Source of the DNA: Scleroderma bovista | Taxonomy: Eukaryota; Basidiomycota; Agaricomycetes; Boletales; Sclerodermataceae | Reading direction: 5' to 3' | Length of the DNA stretch: 64,000 nt | Assembly (NCBI GenBank): GCA_037178675.1 | Contig: JAYMGJ010000311.1 | Coordinates: 1 to 64,000 of the forward strand | Shown here: piece after piece, positions 1-11,205 of the stretch | Numbering within the stretch: position 1 is the first letter of the stretch | How the letters are laid out: each line of letters begins with the position of its first letter | Program-made: the position numbers and the translations under genes | Notes under the pieces: generated by a model | Told to the model about the DNA's origin: nothing | Seen by the model: only the letters and a program-made list of their open reading frames with translations | Database searches by the model: none

Positions 1-2940
1 AGACAATGCGGACAAATATCGCGTACATGCATCATGTAACCGTTCCCTTTATGCGACCCATGTGTACCCTTTAGTATCCATGAAATCTATGCCAATGTCA
101 TGGTGAGAGTCACGACCATCGGAGGTTGCGAAACATATTCACGTCTCCTCGATATAATCGACATCAGGATTTGGATACATACATGATGTATCGACCTGCA
201 CGAGTTGTTTCACAAGTTGTGCCTTGATGAGGCCGTCAGTCAATCTCCGTGTCGCACTGCCACGGCCGTCGAGACTATCGTTCATCGTGCCCACCTCGTA
301 ACTCCGAAGGTACGCCTCCTGTATCGAAGGGACCTACTGCCTGCATGTCGCTTGTAGACCTGCTCGACGTCCCGGTTTGCATCATCCCATGTCTGCTACA
401 TCATGCGGCTACCTTGGGTGAGCGGCACCACAATGACCTATATTCTGTTTGCGTTAATTTCACTATTGGAAAAGAAGGTTATTGTTTCAATGTCACTTTC
501 TCTATCACGACCGCAAGTTGGGAGACCACCATCCGAGGAGAATTCCTCCTTACCCTCCTTTAGGTTATCAAGTGTCCAGATTAGCCTTCGAACACGACGC
601 ATGCACAACGCATCAGCACACGATCACCTTACTTTGTCTTGGCAGATGGCGGGCCTGAGTACCGAGTCACACCTCACATACTCGCACCAGCCATTCGGTC
701 CGGATGGTGACCGATGTTCTTCAATCTGACCGGGAGCACAATGGCAGACACCAGCTCTCTGAGCGTCAAAGATGCTGCGAATGAATACGGTTAACTCAGG
801 AGGCAGAGCAAAATGGCAGCTCGGCATATCGATTGGACCCACATTATCCACAGCGAAGTCTTCGCGATCGACAGCAGGGCGGAGTTCATAGAACTCACCC
901 CTAAATGCTAGCGACCTCCGCTCGTGTACTCACCTGGAGGAAACTCCCATGGGCCGGTGGCTGGACCTAGCTAATTTCCAGTCGGCGCATCGCACTACGA
1001 CATCCTTACAGCGGGGTCCATTCAAGCTGGACCTTCTGCCAATGAGCTTGTAAACTTACCTATGGGATTAGCCACTCTCTGTGGACACGTAGAGCGACAA
1101 TGCATGTCAGCTTCTTGAATGATGGGCTAATCACGACTAAAATGATGAGCTCCCGTCCATTCTGCTCACAGAACTGTCAATAATCTCTGAGCAGCATGCC
1201 GTCGACATATTTAGTTCGATAGTAATCGTATGGGTCAAAACCATTGAACCAACAAGACGTTACCGTATATCATTTGGTGCTCAGCCGCTAGCTGCGCAGA
1301 AATTCGCAGATTATGTGCCTAAGGCTTTTGGCCAGGAAACGCCCTTGTGCCCTTGTCACCGTCAACATTGGGCTGAGGGGTAAAGAGATGAACTTCCCTG
1401 AGAAGCATTTTAGCCACCCCGTCAACGCGTGTAAGACGTCCAGCTAAAGAGCACCAACTTGCACAACCATACCACCACACAACTGCATGTATACCGTACC
1501 TGCATCTGACTTTTAATGGCCACCAAGCTAAGGATACCATTCCACAATCGCCGACGCCAGTCTAACGGAGACTGGAGTAGCATGCGTTTCGAAGCATTTA
1601 TCTAGAGGGAGCAAGTGGATTGCCGAACTGAGGACCCAGAACGACCTCCACTATCTTATCCCATCGGCGGATCGAAAAGCCACATACGTCAAGTATGGCG
1701 AGATAATTGATGTCGCAAAAGTGGAAGGCAAGATGAAATTCGCTAGCGTCTCAGCTACCAAAAGATCTTTGATAGCGATGAGCAGGGACGGGAATAAGTG
1801 ATTGTAGGTTGATACTCGAAATGCCGCCTGCGTCGGCAGAACCCTTGCTTGACGAATTGAATTGGAATGGCGAAAGTCAATTACAGTTATTCAAGGAGTA
1901 CAATTTGCTTACTACTGAAGTGTATTGAAAGGTAACACTTCCAAAGAAGGCAAAAAGTTCAGTCGTAGGACGTTCTCATGATATAACGAAGTCCCAGAAC
2001 CCTTGTCAAGCAAGGGAATTTGTTGCATAGACAAGTGAAGCAGCGCAAAGCTGTCTGAGGCAATTAGTTCTATGTGTTGGTGGTATGAGAACGAGAGTAC
2101 GCTATGCGTACCTTCACGACGACCCCTTTCCCAATGCCAAAGATAAGAGGACGAATGTATTCCAATTCCGCCGGCTGACCAAAGTGGTTCTCGTGGTGGA
2201 CCCTACAGGAAACGATAGTAACGTCCAGTTCGTAACAAGCATTAAAAGCATACAAACAACAAGAGGTCACTCGCACATACCTTGCAACTACAGTTCCGCA
2301 GCACATGCTGGTGGATGGACTTTCCTTGAGGAACCTCTGCGGTCCAAAGACAATTCGAGATCAGGACAGAGCTGGGTCTACTAGACGTGAATATGCTGGT
2401 ATTGTACAGAGAGCCATCTTCAGCTAAAGATCATCCACATGGCGAATAGCCCAGCCTGTAGCATTTTCGCGTGGGCTCAAAACGTAGGAAACTATCCGCG
2501 GACCGGAAGTCATGCTCGGTGGCTGCCGACAGTTGCACAGCCACATTATGCTGGTTTGCATGTTTTCCGAGTGGCTTCCACAAGTACTGCTTGCTCAGTT
2601 TTCGAAGCCTGGAATATGTCGCCGCTATCCGTCGTGTCAATTTGGCTGTGCGGAAATATCGATCTGCTCCATTGGTTTTATATGGAGAAATCTGTCAAGG
2701 CTATTTTTTGATATCAAGACAGGTCGCATGACACAGTACAGTATTACCCGTCACCATCGAGAATGGTTTCTCTTACTGTGGCGCGTATACACGCCAATTC
2801 ACAGGAGACACACTCGCGCTAACCAGCAGCACTGATCCTCTTTGCGTCAGAGTCTGTTCTGATAGCTGAGCTAGGTTTACTGTGGGTATTGGACAATGTA
2901 TTGGCCAAGATCAGATACGCGTCCTCTCTGAAGAACCTGA
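1..2940. other. Gene-poor stretch, no supported gene
   Basis: No chain of exons could be built here on either strand. The reading frames present are short, lack recognisable motifs and are not linked by plausible GT..AG introns. The region holds one copy of a dispersed repeat (1829-1853) and a small inverted-repeat block near 1995-2016. It contrasts with the dense genes that start at about 4.1 kb, so it may be an island of eroded sequence. A short exon of an unknown gene could have been missed. Confidence 0.5.
1829..1853 (+). repeat. Dispersed 25-bp repeat, left copy
   Basis: These 25 bases match 63485-63509 exactly and in the same orientation. An 8-base match (atactcga) also lies just upstream of both copies, at 1812-1819 and 63469-63476, with only a one-base difference in spacing, so the repeat is about 42 bp with a divergent middle. 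Part of it recurs nearby: cagaacccttg is found again at 1995-2005, and gtcaagcaaggg at 2005-2016 is the reverse complement of its right end. The repeat does not match any element I can name. Confidence 0.75.
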
Positions 2941-3000
2941 CAGCATATAGGCGGCCTACTTGGGTCAGAATCCAATAAAATCTTTGCCAGAGGGCCAGAG

Positions 3001-3640
3001 CATGTACGGTCTATGGCTGCGGTTTCGAGGTGAATGCTATGGCCTTGTCTGCATTACCCTCTTCCTCGATCACCCGGACTGTGTGGGCTTCCTGCGTTAT
3101 GTGGGAGATCTCAAGGAACTTTTAAATGGGTCGGTGATGCCGATCAGGTGAATGGTCGGTCTTTGATATTGATGTCAATTTCTTCCTTTGCACATGCATA
3201 TTATTATCTCATTGATATTGATCTATTTAGAAAGCAATTTGCTGCGAGCGTGGCACCGGTCTAACGCGGTGTTGATGGGATTCTCCCCAGCACTCAAAGT
3301 AATAAAGGTGAATGTGCATGCCTTTGATATTCTGTTTGATCAGATAGTTACTTTATAAACTCCGAGGGAAGGAGACATCTTTGCTGCCCCCAAGGTAGAC
3401 CTTACCCCAATGTGGCACAAGTTATATGACATCATGCGTTATGTTGTGGATGCGGTACGCGACAGCGACTATGTGGTTCGTCCACTTTACGAATCATTTG
3501 TACTGTCACTTTCAGGGCCATTTTAACTCATTGTTGACTTCTCTCTCTACTCGACTCATCAACAGATATCTTATTACGAGGGTCATACACCGTGTGACTT
3601 GCCATTCCAACCACTGGATGTTGAGCCAGCTCATGCAAAT
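3001..3640 (+). pseudogene. Decayed multi-exon gene fragment
   Basis: Three exon-like segments read in order on the plus strand. 3001-3147 encodes a stretch ending in GDLKELLNGSVMPI before a gtgaatg donor. About 3240-3319 (after an AG) encodes LLRAWHRSNAVLMGFSPALK. About 3370-3640 encodes EGDIFAAPKVDLTPMWHKLY and continues through VVRPLYESFVLSLS. The third segment must change frame twice to stay protein-like: near 3513 to reach GHFNSLLTSLSTRLIN, and near 3570 to reach YYEGHTPCDLPFQPLDVEPA. The phase between the second and third segments also does not fit a normal intron. The composition looks like a real, possibly fungal lineage-specific or element-borne protein, but I do not recognise the family. 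I infer a pseudogene with at least two frameshifts; sequencing errors are the alternative. Confidence 0.42.
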
Positions 3641-4144
3641 GTGAGTCCATGTGCATCGTACCTTGAATATTTGTCTGGTTATTGAATTAGACCTTATATT
3701 GGATATTGATAGCTCCAGCATCACAGCATGTACCTCTGTGCAGCATTGCCCAGCCACTTGTTTGGCACGCGTTGATTCTTTGTTGGTGGAGTGACCAGAT
3801 GACGAATGAGACCAATGATGAGTGGTAGGGGTGAAGTATATCGATGAAGTTGGCTAAGCGGTCGGAAACCCGTTCGGTCGGTCGTGCTCCAACTGGTGGT
3901 AGGTGTGTCAGCCTCTACTGTGCATCCTTTCACGTGTATCATATCCCGCTGAATATCCCTAATACTCGTTAGACAAGCCTGCAAAGTACATACATCGTAC
4001 ATCATGATAAGCATTCAAGTAAAAGGTGAGGTGTCGCAAGGTAAGTAATAGAAAATGTGAATGAAAAATAGTAGCACAAGGGATATCCGCTTATAACTTA
4101 TTTGACCATTCCCTCCGAAGTCCATTCATCAAACCATGAAAGTT

Positions 4145-6043
4145 TCACATAGCCCAGTCGTCTACTGCTCCGTACCCAGGCCTGGCCCACCCTCTCGTCA
4201 TCCGGTCTTCAAATCTCTCCTCTTGCCATCTCCCAGTCGATGGTCCAGCTATCAATCCACCACCAAACCAAGTCTTAAACCACCCAGTGCTTTCTTGCGA
4301 TGTTTTGTTCTTTATGCACTTCGCCTTTTTCTTGGCCTTTTTCTCCCGAAGTTTTGACGGCCCAGGTCGTGAACGGGAGTAAGACTCAGGAAGCTCCGCG
4401 AAACTTATACGTTTAGGTGTACCAGCAGGCGACGGCGTAGCGCTGCCAATCGCCTTGGCCACACCATTTCCAAATAGATCCACCAGGCTCAGTATGCTTG
4501 GGGACGAAGCAGGAGTTGGAGGAACAGAGCGAAGTTTCAGGGAGGAGTGTGCTGGAGGTGAAGGGGGCCGCGTAGAGAGTGAATGACGTCCTTTTGTAAG
4601 GAGCCGTGATATCGATGCTGTGGCGGCCGATGTTGCCGACAAGGGTGCCGGGGGAGGCGTCACTGGGTGAAAACTTGGTGCACGGCGGAGTCCCCGCTCT
4701 TTTCGAGAAATATCATTCACAGAAAGGGATGATGGCTGATTATCCAGAATTCTTCGCAGGGACTGCATTGTGCGAAAGCAGGAAGAGCTTTCAACAGATG
4801 ATAACGACTCCGAGGACGATGCTGGAAGTGTCTCCAGTGGTGGTTGTAGAGGTGTCGGTAGTTGTCTTGGTGTCTCAGGACGTGATTGAGGGGGAGATAC
4901 CTGAGTTCTCGACCGCATCCGATCATAACGTATGGTTCGGACGGAAGAAGGTGACGACATTGCAGAACCCCTTTCTGTACTCTCTGTGCTCTCAGAACCC
5001 CGTCTCGTGGGTGAGCCAAAGAACCGGGAGGAAGCATCCGATGAATTCGACCGCTTGACGAGATTCGAAAGGAGATTATAAGCAGATGGACCATTATCCC
5101 GATCTGGCTCGGAAATAGAACCAGAAGATTGTGAAGGGGTTATCTGCAAAAAGTGCTCAGAAAAGTGAGTCCGAAGATCTCTAGGATGCGTGGAAGGAGT
5201 TGAGCGGAGCCCGAGCGTAGATGGAAGTATTATGAGTTCGGGGTCTGTTGATGACTCGACAAATTGCGTGAGCGCTCTCGGAGGGGGTGCAATGAGTCTA
5301 TCGCGTGCAGGATGCGAATACTGGAGCTGCGAGTTGCTAGAAGATGAGCCACTCAACTCAAGCAGCGATGGTTTTCTCCGATGTCGTAATTCAGGTGCAG
5401 CAGGTGTCGGAAGACTACGGCTCACCGCACTCTCATCAGCAGATGGCGAGTCATCTTCAAGTAACTTATCTACGCCCTTCGATATGTCGTCCAGATGGTC
5501 CATCCACGTTGTGTGCATCCCGCTGTTGACTCTGATGCGTGTGGACAAGTTCCGCGCACGCACCTCAAGGGTGCGGTCCGGCTCGTTCTCCACTGGCGAA
5601 AGAAGCGTAGATAAGCTGGTCTGTGTTGAAATTGAGCTTTGTAATAGTGCGTTGGACAACTCTAGCGCGTGTACACTGCGCTCAAGCAGCGTGTCGAGAA
5701 AAGGATCCACTGGTGGTGGCGGGGGCGCCATGGCGCGTTTGCGTCTGCGAATGTACGAAGGCGACCGGCGCTTCGAGGAAGCAACTAGATGCTGTGGAAA
5801 ATAGGAAATTTCCTGATCGTCTTCTGTATCCGCGTCTCCTTCGTCTGTTGCAGTGGGATAATCTGGTGGCCTGTCAGATTCCTCGCCTTCTAACAGCACT
5901 GAGCTGACTGCATTAGGCCAGCGAGGCGGGGACGAGTATTCGGGCAGCGTCTGGACCGTTTCGGAAGACAGTCTTGAGGCGGAATGACGCTTCCGGTGTG
6001 TTCTACGAGGTGGTAGGTGGGGGTTGTGGTAAAGTGAGTTCAT
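4145..6043 (-). CDS. Low-complexity Ser/Pro-rich orphan protein
   Basis: This is a single uninterrupted frame of 632 codons with a true ATG at 6043, which is long enough that chance is very unlikely. The protein is rich in Ser, Pro, Thr and Arg and looks mostly disordered. An acidic patch (DEGDADTEDDQE, about residues 66-77) is followed by RRRKRAMAPPPPPVDPF (about 100-116), then a possibly helical stretch VHALELSNALLQSSISTQTS (about 125-144). A basic segment (KLREKKAKKKAK) and a Trp/Gly-rich tail end the protein (GRWQEERF, then WARPGYGAVDDWAM). There is no signal peptide and no domain that I recognise. The conserved-looking ends suggest a basidiomycete-specific family. The opposite strand holds long shadow frames that I do not accept as genes. 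Function is unknown. Confidence 0.7.
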   Translation of the reverse strand: MNSLYHNPHLPPRRTHRKRHSASRLSSETVQTLPEYSSPPRWPNAVSSVLLEGEESDRPPDYPTATDEGDADTEDDQEISYFPQHLVASSKRRSPSYIRRRKRAMAPPPPPVDPFLDTLLERSVHALELSNALLQSSISTQTSLSTLLSPVENEPDRTLEVRARNLSTRIRVNSGMHTTWMDHLDDISKGVDKLLEDDSPSADESAVSRSLPTPAAPELRHRRKPSLLELSGSSSSNSQLQYSHPARDRLIAPPPRALTQFVESSTDPELIILPSTLGLRSTPSTHPRDLRTHFSEHFLQITPSQSSGSISEPDRDNGPSAYNLLSNLVKRSNSSDASSRFFGSPTRRGSESTESTERGSAMSSPSSVRTIRYDRMRSRTQVSPPQSRPETPRQLPTPLQPPLETLPASSSESLSSVESSSCFRTMQSLRRILDNQPSSLSVNDISRKERGLRRAPSFHPVTPPPAPLSATSAATASISRLLTKGRHSLSTRPPSPPAHSSLKLRSVPPTPASSPSILSLVDLFGNGVAKAIGSATPSPAGTPKRISFAELPESYSRSRPGPSKLREKKAKKKAKCIKNKTSQESTGWFKTWFGGGLIAGPSTGRWQEERFEDRMTRGWARPGYGAVDDWAM

Positions 6044-6186
6044 TGCGGTTATTGGCTGGGATAATGGAAAGAGGGGATTGAGACGGTGCCGCTGTGTGAG
6101 TCAGTGGGGGAATAACTTACAAGCCGGAAGGGAAAGAAAAGGACATAGCATCGGTGGCAAACCCAAGTTAGCGAGGGAGTCTTATT

Positions 6187-6192
6187 CACGTG
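6187..6192. promoter_or_regulatory. CACGTG E-box upstream of orphan gene
   Basis: A perfect CACGTG palindrome lies 144 bp upstream of the ATG at 6043. CACGTG is the core site of bHLH factors such as Cbf1. Whether it is used here is inference only. Confidence 0.3.
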
Positions 6193-6355
6193 GTCATTGA
6201 CACGATGCTGACCAATAACCAGACGACGGCTCTGTTGAACCAACAAATGTACTACGTAAGAAAGCGATTATCTATAGCTTGCTCCAGCATTGCTCCAATA
6301 TACTAAAATCCCCAAAGCCAAACGACATGTGCTAAATAGTCCTTCTATTGTCTTT

Positions 6356-7808
6356 CTACGCAATTCTCGACGCCATGGTGGCAGGCTCGGGAAGCACAAA
6401 GTGATCAAAGGGACCAGCTGCACTCTCAAGAGTCATCCTCGTAGCCCTCGCGAAGGACAGTACAGCCGGAAAGTAGAAGTGCCATTTTGTCCACAGGAAG
6501 AGCCGTCCGTACCGAGAAAGCATAGCATCGTAGTCGACTGCATGGCAGTTAAGTGAAACATCGAATATTAAGGGTAGATCCGGCGTACCTTGCAAAGCCT
6601 CTCTAAGGTCCAGCCACTTCTTAGTGACATCGGTAAGCACTACATCGACACCCCAGCGAACAGCCTACAGGACCAGATGAGCAATATGTATTGGACAGAT
6701 TCTCCGAAATCCTGCTGACCTCCATCATGTATTCAGGTTCATTGACAGTCCACACCATGATCTTCTTACCCGCTATCTTGCATTCTTCACGGAATCTGGA
6801 AAGGATGTGTCACGAGACAGGGACCACGGATCTACGGCGACTCACTTAGATCCGTCCACACTAGCCAGAGAAGCGAATCGCATAGAGAATACTTCAACGT
6901 CATGCCAGAAATACTTGCGGGCTATTGAGGTGCTGACACCAATGTGGGAGCGCCGACAATACGGGAGTCTCGCCTTGGCAAAGGCGACACATCGAGGGTG
7001 CCAGAGACCAAGCAGGATGCGCGGTGCAAGCTTGGTTTCCCAGTCGGGCTGCTCCGAGATGATGTTATGCATAAGGGAGAACAAACGGTCCGGGTCATTC
7101 TGAACCTTGACGTCAATGTTGAATTTGACGTGTTGGTTCTCCGGCTGATGACGAAATTAACGGCAATGCGATGCACGGGCGTCCGAGTGATACGCCGAGA
7201 ATGGACTTACCTTCATAAGTAGCGTGATGGTTTCTGCAAAAGTGGGAATTGGCTGCCGCGGTTCCTTGATAGTGCGGAGATGTTCCATCCCATCTACGCC
7301 GTGCCAATTTCGCTCTCTGATTAGACCTGGATACCGGATTCGTCAATGAACAAACGTGCGAGGCATCTGCAGTTGGCCAATTACCTTCGGACCCAGTCGT
7401 CCTCTCGAGTGCTGGTGAAGCACACACATTCGTCAGATCCGATTCCGAAACCAATGATCGGTGCAATGGACCCACCGGGATCGTGAAACATGACTACGAC
7501 GCTGTCCAAGGAGACGTGCACGTCTGAGACAGAGGTTACGGGGAAGGATGATGGGCAGGGTTATTAAATACCGCTCTCGATGCCCTCGGCCCCATCACGG
7601 ATGGCGGCTTCAAAGCTAGCGAGCGTGTTCTCGGGATAGAGGGCGGAGGCCTAAATGATGGCCTTGGTAAGACTTGTGATGAGTTACCATTGCTCAGACA
7701 CGCACACCACGGTGACCCCAGCACTCTGACATTGACACAGGTGAGGGACAAAGTGCAAACAGTGCAACAGCGCAAGTTCATACCAGGCAATGCTCTTGTG
7801 ATAACCAT
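6356..7808 (-). CDS. Glycerophosphodiester phosphodiesterase family protein
   Basis: GDPD enzymes hydrolyse glycerophosphodiesters to glycerol-3-phosphate and an alcohol. Spliced reading gives the family signature near the N-terminus. Exon 1 (7784-7808) codes MVITRALP. A very short exon codes ECWGHRG, and the next gives ASALYPENTLASFEAAIRDG, so the catalytic HRG...PEN motif is complete. Further exons carry VVVMFHDP and LGLWHPRCVAFAKARLPYC. The last ones carry IMVWTVNEPEYMMEAVRWG and VDVVLTDVTKKW, and the C-terminus contains RYGRLFLWTKWHFYFP. The start is set by the only ATG that leads into the HRG exon. The layout matches fungal cytosolic GDPDs of about 330 residues. A CACGTG lies 142 bp upstream. 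Confidence 0.9.
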
Positions 7809-8282
7809 GGCAAGGAAGTGTGAAGTGTGTGGATGGGTTCCGCGGAAGAGAGGTGAGGTGTCGAGGGAGGGGAAAGTGTGTTTATATACCCCCAGTGAGG
7901 GGAAATAAGCCCAAGGAACGTTTATCGTTACCACCAAAAAAATGCGGGACACGTGACGACACTGTGCCCCTGCACCCCGAAAAACAAATCAGCTAACGAG
8001 ATTACCCGAAGCTGGCCAAACGGAGAATTGGGGAAGAACCAGCCGCGACATGTGCAAGTTCCGTGTCGTGGCAGGCGGTGGTAAACGCTCCATAAGCGGC
8101 CAATGCGTAATACTGCTTTCCTTAGTGGGCGTTGCGGGGCAAATAGCAAGAGTAAAATCAATGCAATAACTTTCGTCAAGGTTCCAGACTTATGTACCGC
8201 GTGCTATAACACTGCGCCAACCACTACATAATGGTATCAAACTCTCGTCATGCCAGGATATGAACGCGGTTATCACCAATAA
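7809..8282. promoter_or_regulatory. Intergenic region with promoter of GDPD gene
   Basis: This 474-bp gap separates the GDPD start from the end of the acyltransferase gene, both on the minus strand. A CACGTG palindrome sits at 7950-7955. No open frame with a motif was seen. Confidence 0.4.
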
Positions 8283-9462
8283 TCAATGCCGCCCAACTAA
8301 GACGTTGCCTTCATCATCTGTCTCCGTTGCATACTCGCTCACGCTCCCATGCAGTCTCAAGCTCCGAGTAGCGTGGGTGAAGTCACTTGATTCGCTGGTA
8401 GTTTCACTTGGCGTCTCTGGCGCACTTGGCAAGACCTCGTTAATGACGACCGGTTCCACTTTCAAAGTAGGCTCTGGTTCGAGTGTGGATTCATCCAACT
8501 TTGTTGACTCCTCGGTTATCGCCACCTTCACGGAGATGTCACGTAAGGCATCGAGCATCTGACTCCGAACACGAGTCGCGAGCTCAGAAACATCCGCCAT
8601 GGTCAGACCGGCCGTTGGTATCGGTGGAAGGACTGTACAAAAAAGGCGTGGCATGATAACGTTGAGCGATATCAGAACTAGTAGATCCGTAAGAGCAACG
8701 CACCTCGCAACTTGATTGTCCCTGTATCAAAAACGCTCTTGTGGTAGATTCGCCAATAATTCTCACATATAACGGGTACTATTGGTATGCCAGCTTGAAC
8801 AGCTAAATGAAAGGCCCCCTTCTTGAAGGGAAGGAGAGAAGGTTCTTCTTGATTGTGTCGCGTGCCCTCTGGATACATCATGAGTGAAATACCCTTGGAC
8901 TTCATCTTCTCCCCTGCGGCCGCCAAGGACTCCTGTGCCCTGGAACTGTTGCCACGATCAATGAATATAGCACCAGACATGAACATCCAAGGACCAAGTG
9001 GTGTCCATTGCAGCTCTTTCTTCGCCATAATAGAAGCCTTCTGGGGGAACATCCTATGTGAAAGGTAAGCAGGACGCAAAGAAACGTGGGATGATGATCT
9101 TGCAGGATTCACGATAGCCTAAGTGGTGCTCACCTTCCTAGACACAATATATCAAGCATACTCTGGTGATTGCTGACCATCACAGCGGGCCGCGTTTGTA
9201 GGTGCTCCTCCCCCTCTACCACCACCTTTATGTCAAGTGCATAGCTGGCCAGAGCGTAGAAGGCACGTGCAACGACATAGTTGACATCGTTTCGACGACC
9301 AACCAAGGTCATGCCAACAGCCACGGCAACACCCCAGGTGGATACCACCACAAGACTGCCGAGGAAAACAGTTAATCTCCAGTAATACCGACCAGTGGGA
9401 GTGTTCGAAGCAATGGAACGAAATACGAGTAATGGTAGCACAATACAAACAAGGAAGGGCAT
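8283..9462 (-). CDS. SLC1: 1-acyl-sn-glycerol-3-phosphate acyltransferase
   Basis: This enzyme adds an acyl chain to lysophosphatidic acid to make phosphatidic acid, usually in the ER or lipid droplets. Both hallmark motifs of the PlsC family are visible: NHQSMLDI (catalytic His and Asp) at the end of exon 1, and YPEGTRHN in exon 2. Two hydrophobic segments precede the first motif (PFLVCIVLPLLVF and FLGSLVVVSTWGVAVAVG). Exon 1 joins exon 2 as LGR|MFPQKASIMAKKELQWTP across a GT..AG intron, which fixes the frame. The third exon supplies an acidic Glu/Thr-rich tail. The ATG at 9462 gives a normal N-terminus, but an ATG-led frame at 9494-9685 with an internal gtaag donor could be an upstream exon. 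Confidence 0.92.
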
Positions 9463-9958
9463 CGCGACGATTAGAGGATAAGATGTACTTAGGCTACGAG
9501 CTCACCGCGCAAGCCAAGTTGTTGCGGCACTGCCTGATCGCCTGAGAGGTGGGAAAATGGTCATTTCGGGGTTTTGCCCGATACAGGCAACCTCGGAACG
9601 CGCCGGTCCGCCAAACCTCTGAAAAGGGGCTAAGCTTTCTTACCAGATCGGAGACGGCTACCACCTTGTTGAACACGAGCAACATATCCCACAGTTACAA
9701 CTATCTAATACTACAATGACATCCCAACTACATCCACCCATTTAATACAGTCCATTCTTGCCCTCTAGTATGATTAGAAGATGAATGACTGGGCATACTC
9801 AATCATAGAACAAAAGAGGTATGATTATCATTTATGAAAGCACATGTGTAGTATCAAAGTCTTTCAAATGGAGCTTTGAAAGTGAGCCACTGTGGAGATT
9901 CAAAAAAACTCGACAGATTTCCAGTTGCAGTGACCCTGTTAAACAAGGTGATCATAGG
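9463..9958. other. Intergenic region, 496 bp
   Basis: This stretch lies between the acyltransferase start and the EVE-gene stop. It contains the minus-strand open frame 9494-9685 (63 codons, no motif), which might be 5' leader of the acyltransferase. Nothing else was recognised. Confidence 0.4.
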
Positions 9959-11205
9959 CTAACTTCGATACTTTGCAATTCGACTTGATTTGCGACGAGG
10001 GCCATCGGTTGAGACCGCTTCCTCTTCCAACACTTTCCTCTTCCGCCCTTTGACCCCATTCAACCCACCGATGTGGTCCAATCCAGTGCTTCTGGATTCG
10101 GATTTCTGTTCTGCCACATCTCCAACATCGCTGTCGCCTCGGGAATCCTTTTTTCCCGTTTTCAGATCTTTCATGGACTTCAGTTTCGCCTTTCCTTTGC
10201 CAGCCTTCTGCAAGACAGAAATATTCTCCCAGCCGCCCCTTTCGGCCATTTGTCGGATAGCATCCCAGCATTCTTGTGATACCCGCTGGACACTCAGGCG
10301 GCCACGGTTGAGCAGTGGCATCTCTGCCGACTATCGTTTGTAAAGCCACGTCGCTGGAGGAGAAGTGACTAACCTTTGATGACTTTGACTCCATCTGAAC
10401 CAATATACGCAATTTGCTCGGGGTGATCATGTGACGATAACGTAGCAACGTAGCGCAACAGAGACAACGACACGAAGTTGGGAGCTTTCGATGTGAATTT
10501 CAAGTCCACCATGAACCACTTTGGTGCCTCTTTGTCCGATTTCTGGTATCAGGTGAGCAGCATGTGGTTACAGCAACATACTAAACATCTCACTGGATCA
10601 TAATATGGATGTGAGCTACAATGGGCGCAATTTCAGAACGACAAACTAGGGCCCATTAAGACCCGCACCTGTCCCACGCAGTGTCTGCATGCAAGGGCTA
10701 GTCAGCAGATTGAGGGCGGTAAAGTCGACGTTTGAAGGCGCACGATCTGGATACGCCTTTTTGCAAACCTGGTAATATTAGGATATGTCAGAGCGTGGCT
10801 GGAAAGAATGCCACTGCGCAGCAGACCTCTGCAAAACCAGCAATACCTGTGACAAGTGAGTCCTCAGCGGTGCAGATCTCCGCCCAGATTTGGTCCACTC
10901 ACCGGGATTCTTGCAGTTTGAGTGGTAGAACAGCACCTACAAACTTGGCACCTCGGGCGGAACTTTTTTGCACGGACTAACCTTGTCTCCGACAGCCATT
11001 TCCTTCATCAGATTTCTTGCCTCGAAATTGCGGACACCTTCCCATGCTGTAGTCCCTGCAGCCTCAAAGTCATCCACGCTGAACTGCCCGAAATGACCCG
11101 CATGAGGGGCCTTGCTCAATAGTACGATTGCGGTGCACATGCCTTGACGTCTTTTCCCTTGACGAGGCGTGAATCGGGCTCCGCTTTCATGAGCCAGTGC
11201 CTCAT
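9959..11205 (-). CDS. EVE-domain protein, thymocyte nuclear protein 1-like
   Basis: EVE domains are PUA-like folds proposed to bind modified bases in DNA or RNA. The ATG at 11205 gives MRHWLMKAEPDSRLVKGKDV, the classic EVE start. Later exons give FSVDDFEAAGTTAWEGVRN, NFEARNLMKEMAVGDKVLFY and HSNCKNPGIAGFAEV. The domain ends with PLLNRGRLSVQRVSQECWD. A basic C-terminal tail of about 70 residues (GRKRKVL...RRKSSRIAKYRS) follows and looks like a nuclear localisation region. The first intron must start with GC (AAG|GCATGT), because only that donor keeps phase with FSVDD; no GT nearby works. The bacterial and animal members lack such a long tail. Substrate is unknown. Confidence 0.9.

Noticed and set aside
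1532..1801. 89-codon open stretch without an ATG (contains KWIAELRTQNDLHYLIPSAD)
   Set aside because: A run this long is expected by chance in several kilobases over six frames, and no exon partner or motif was found.
2085..2384. 99-codon frame in the gene-poor left end
   Set aside because: No family motif, no partner exons and overlap with other frames of similar size on both strands.
5190..5804. 204-codon open frame on the plus strand
   Set aside because: It is antisense to the 632-codon orphan gene, Ser/Gly-rich by composition and without a recognisable domain.
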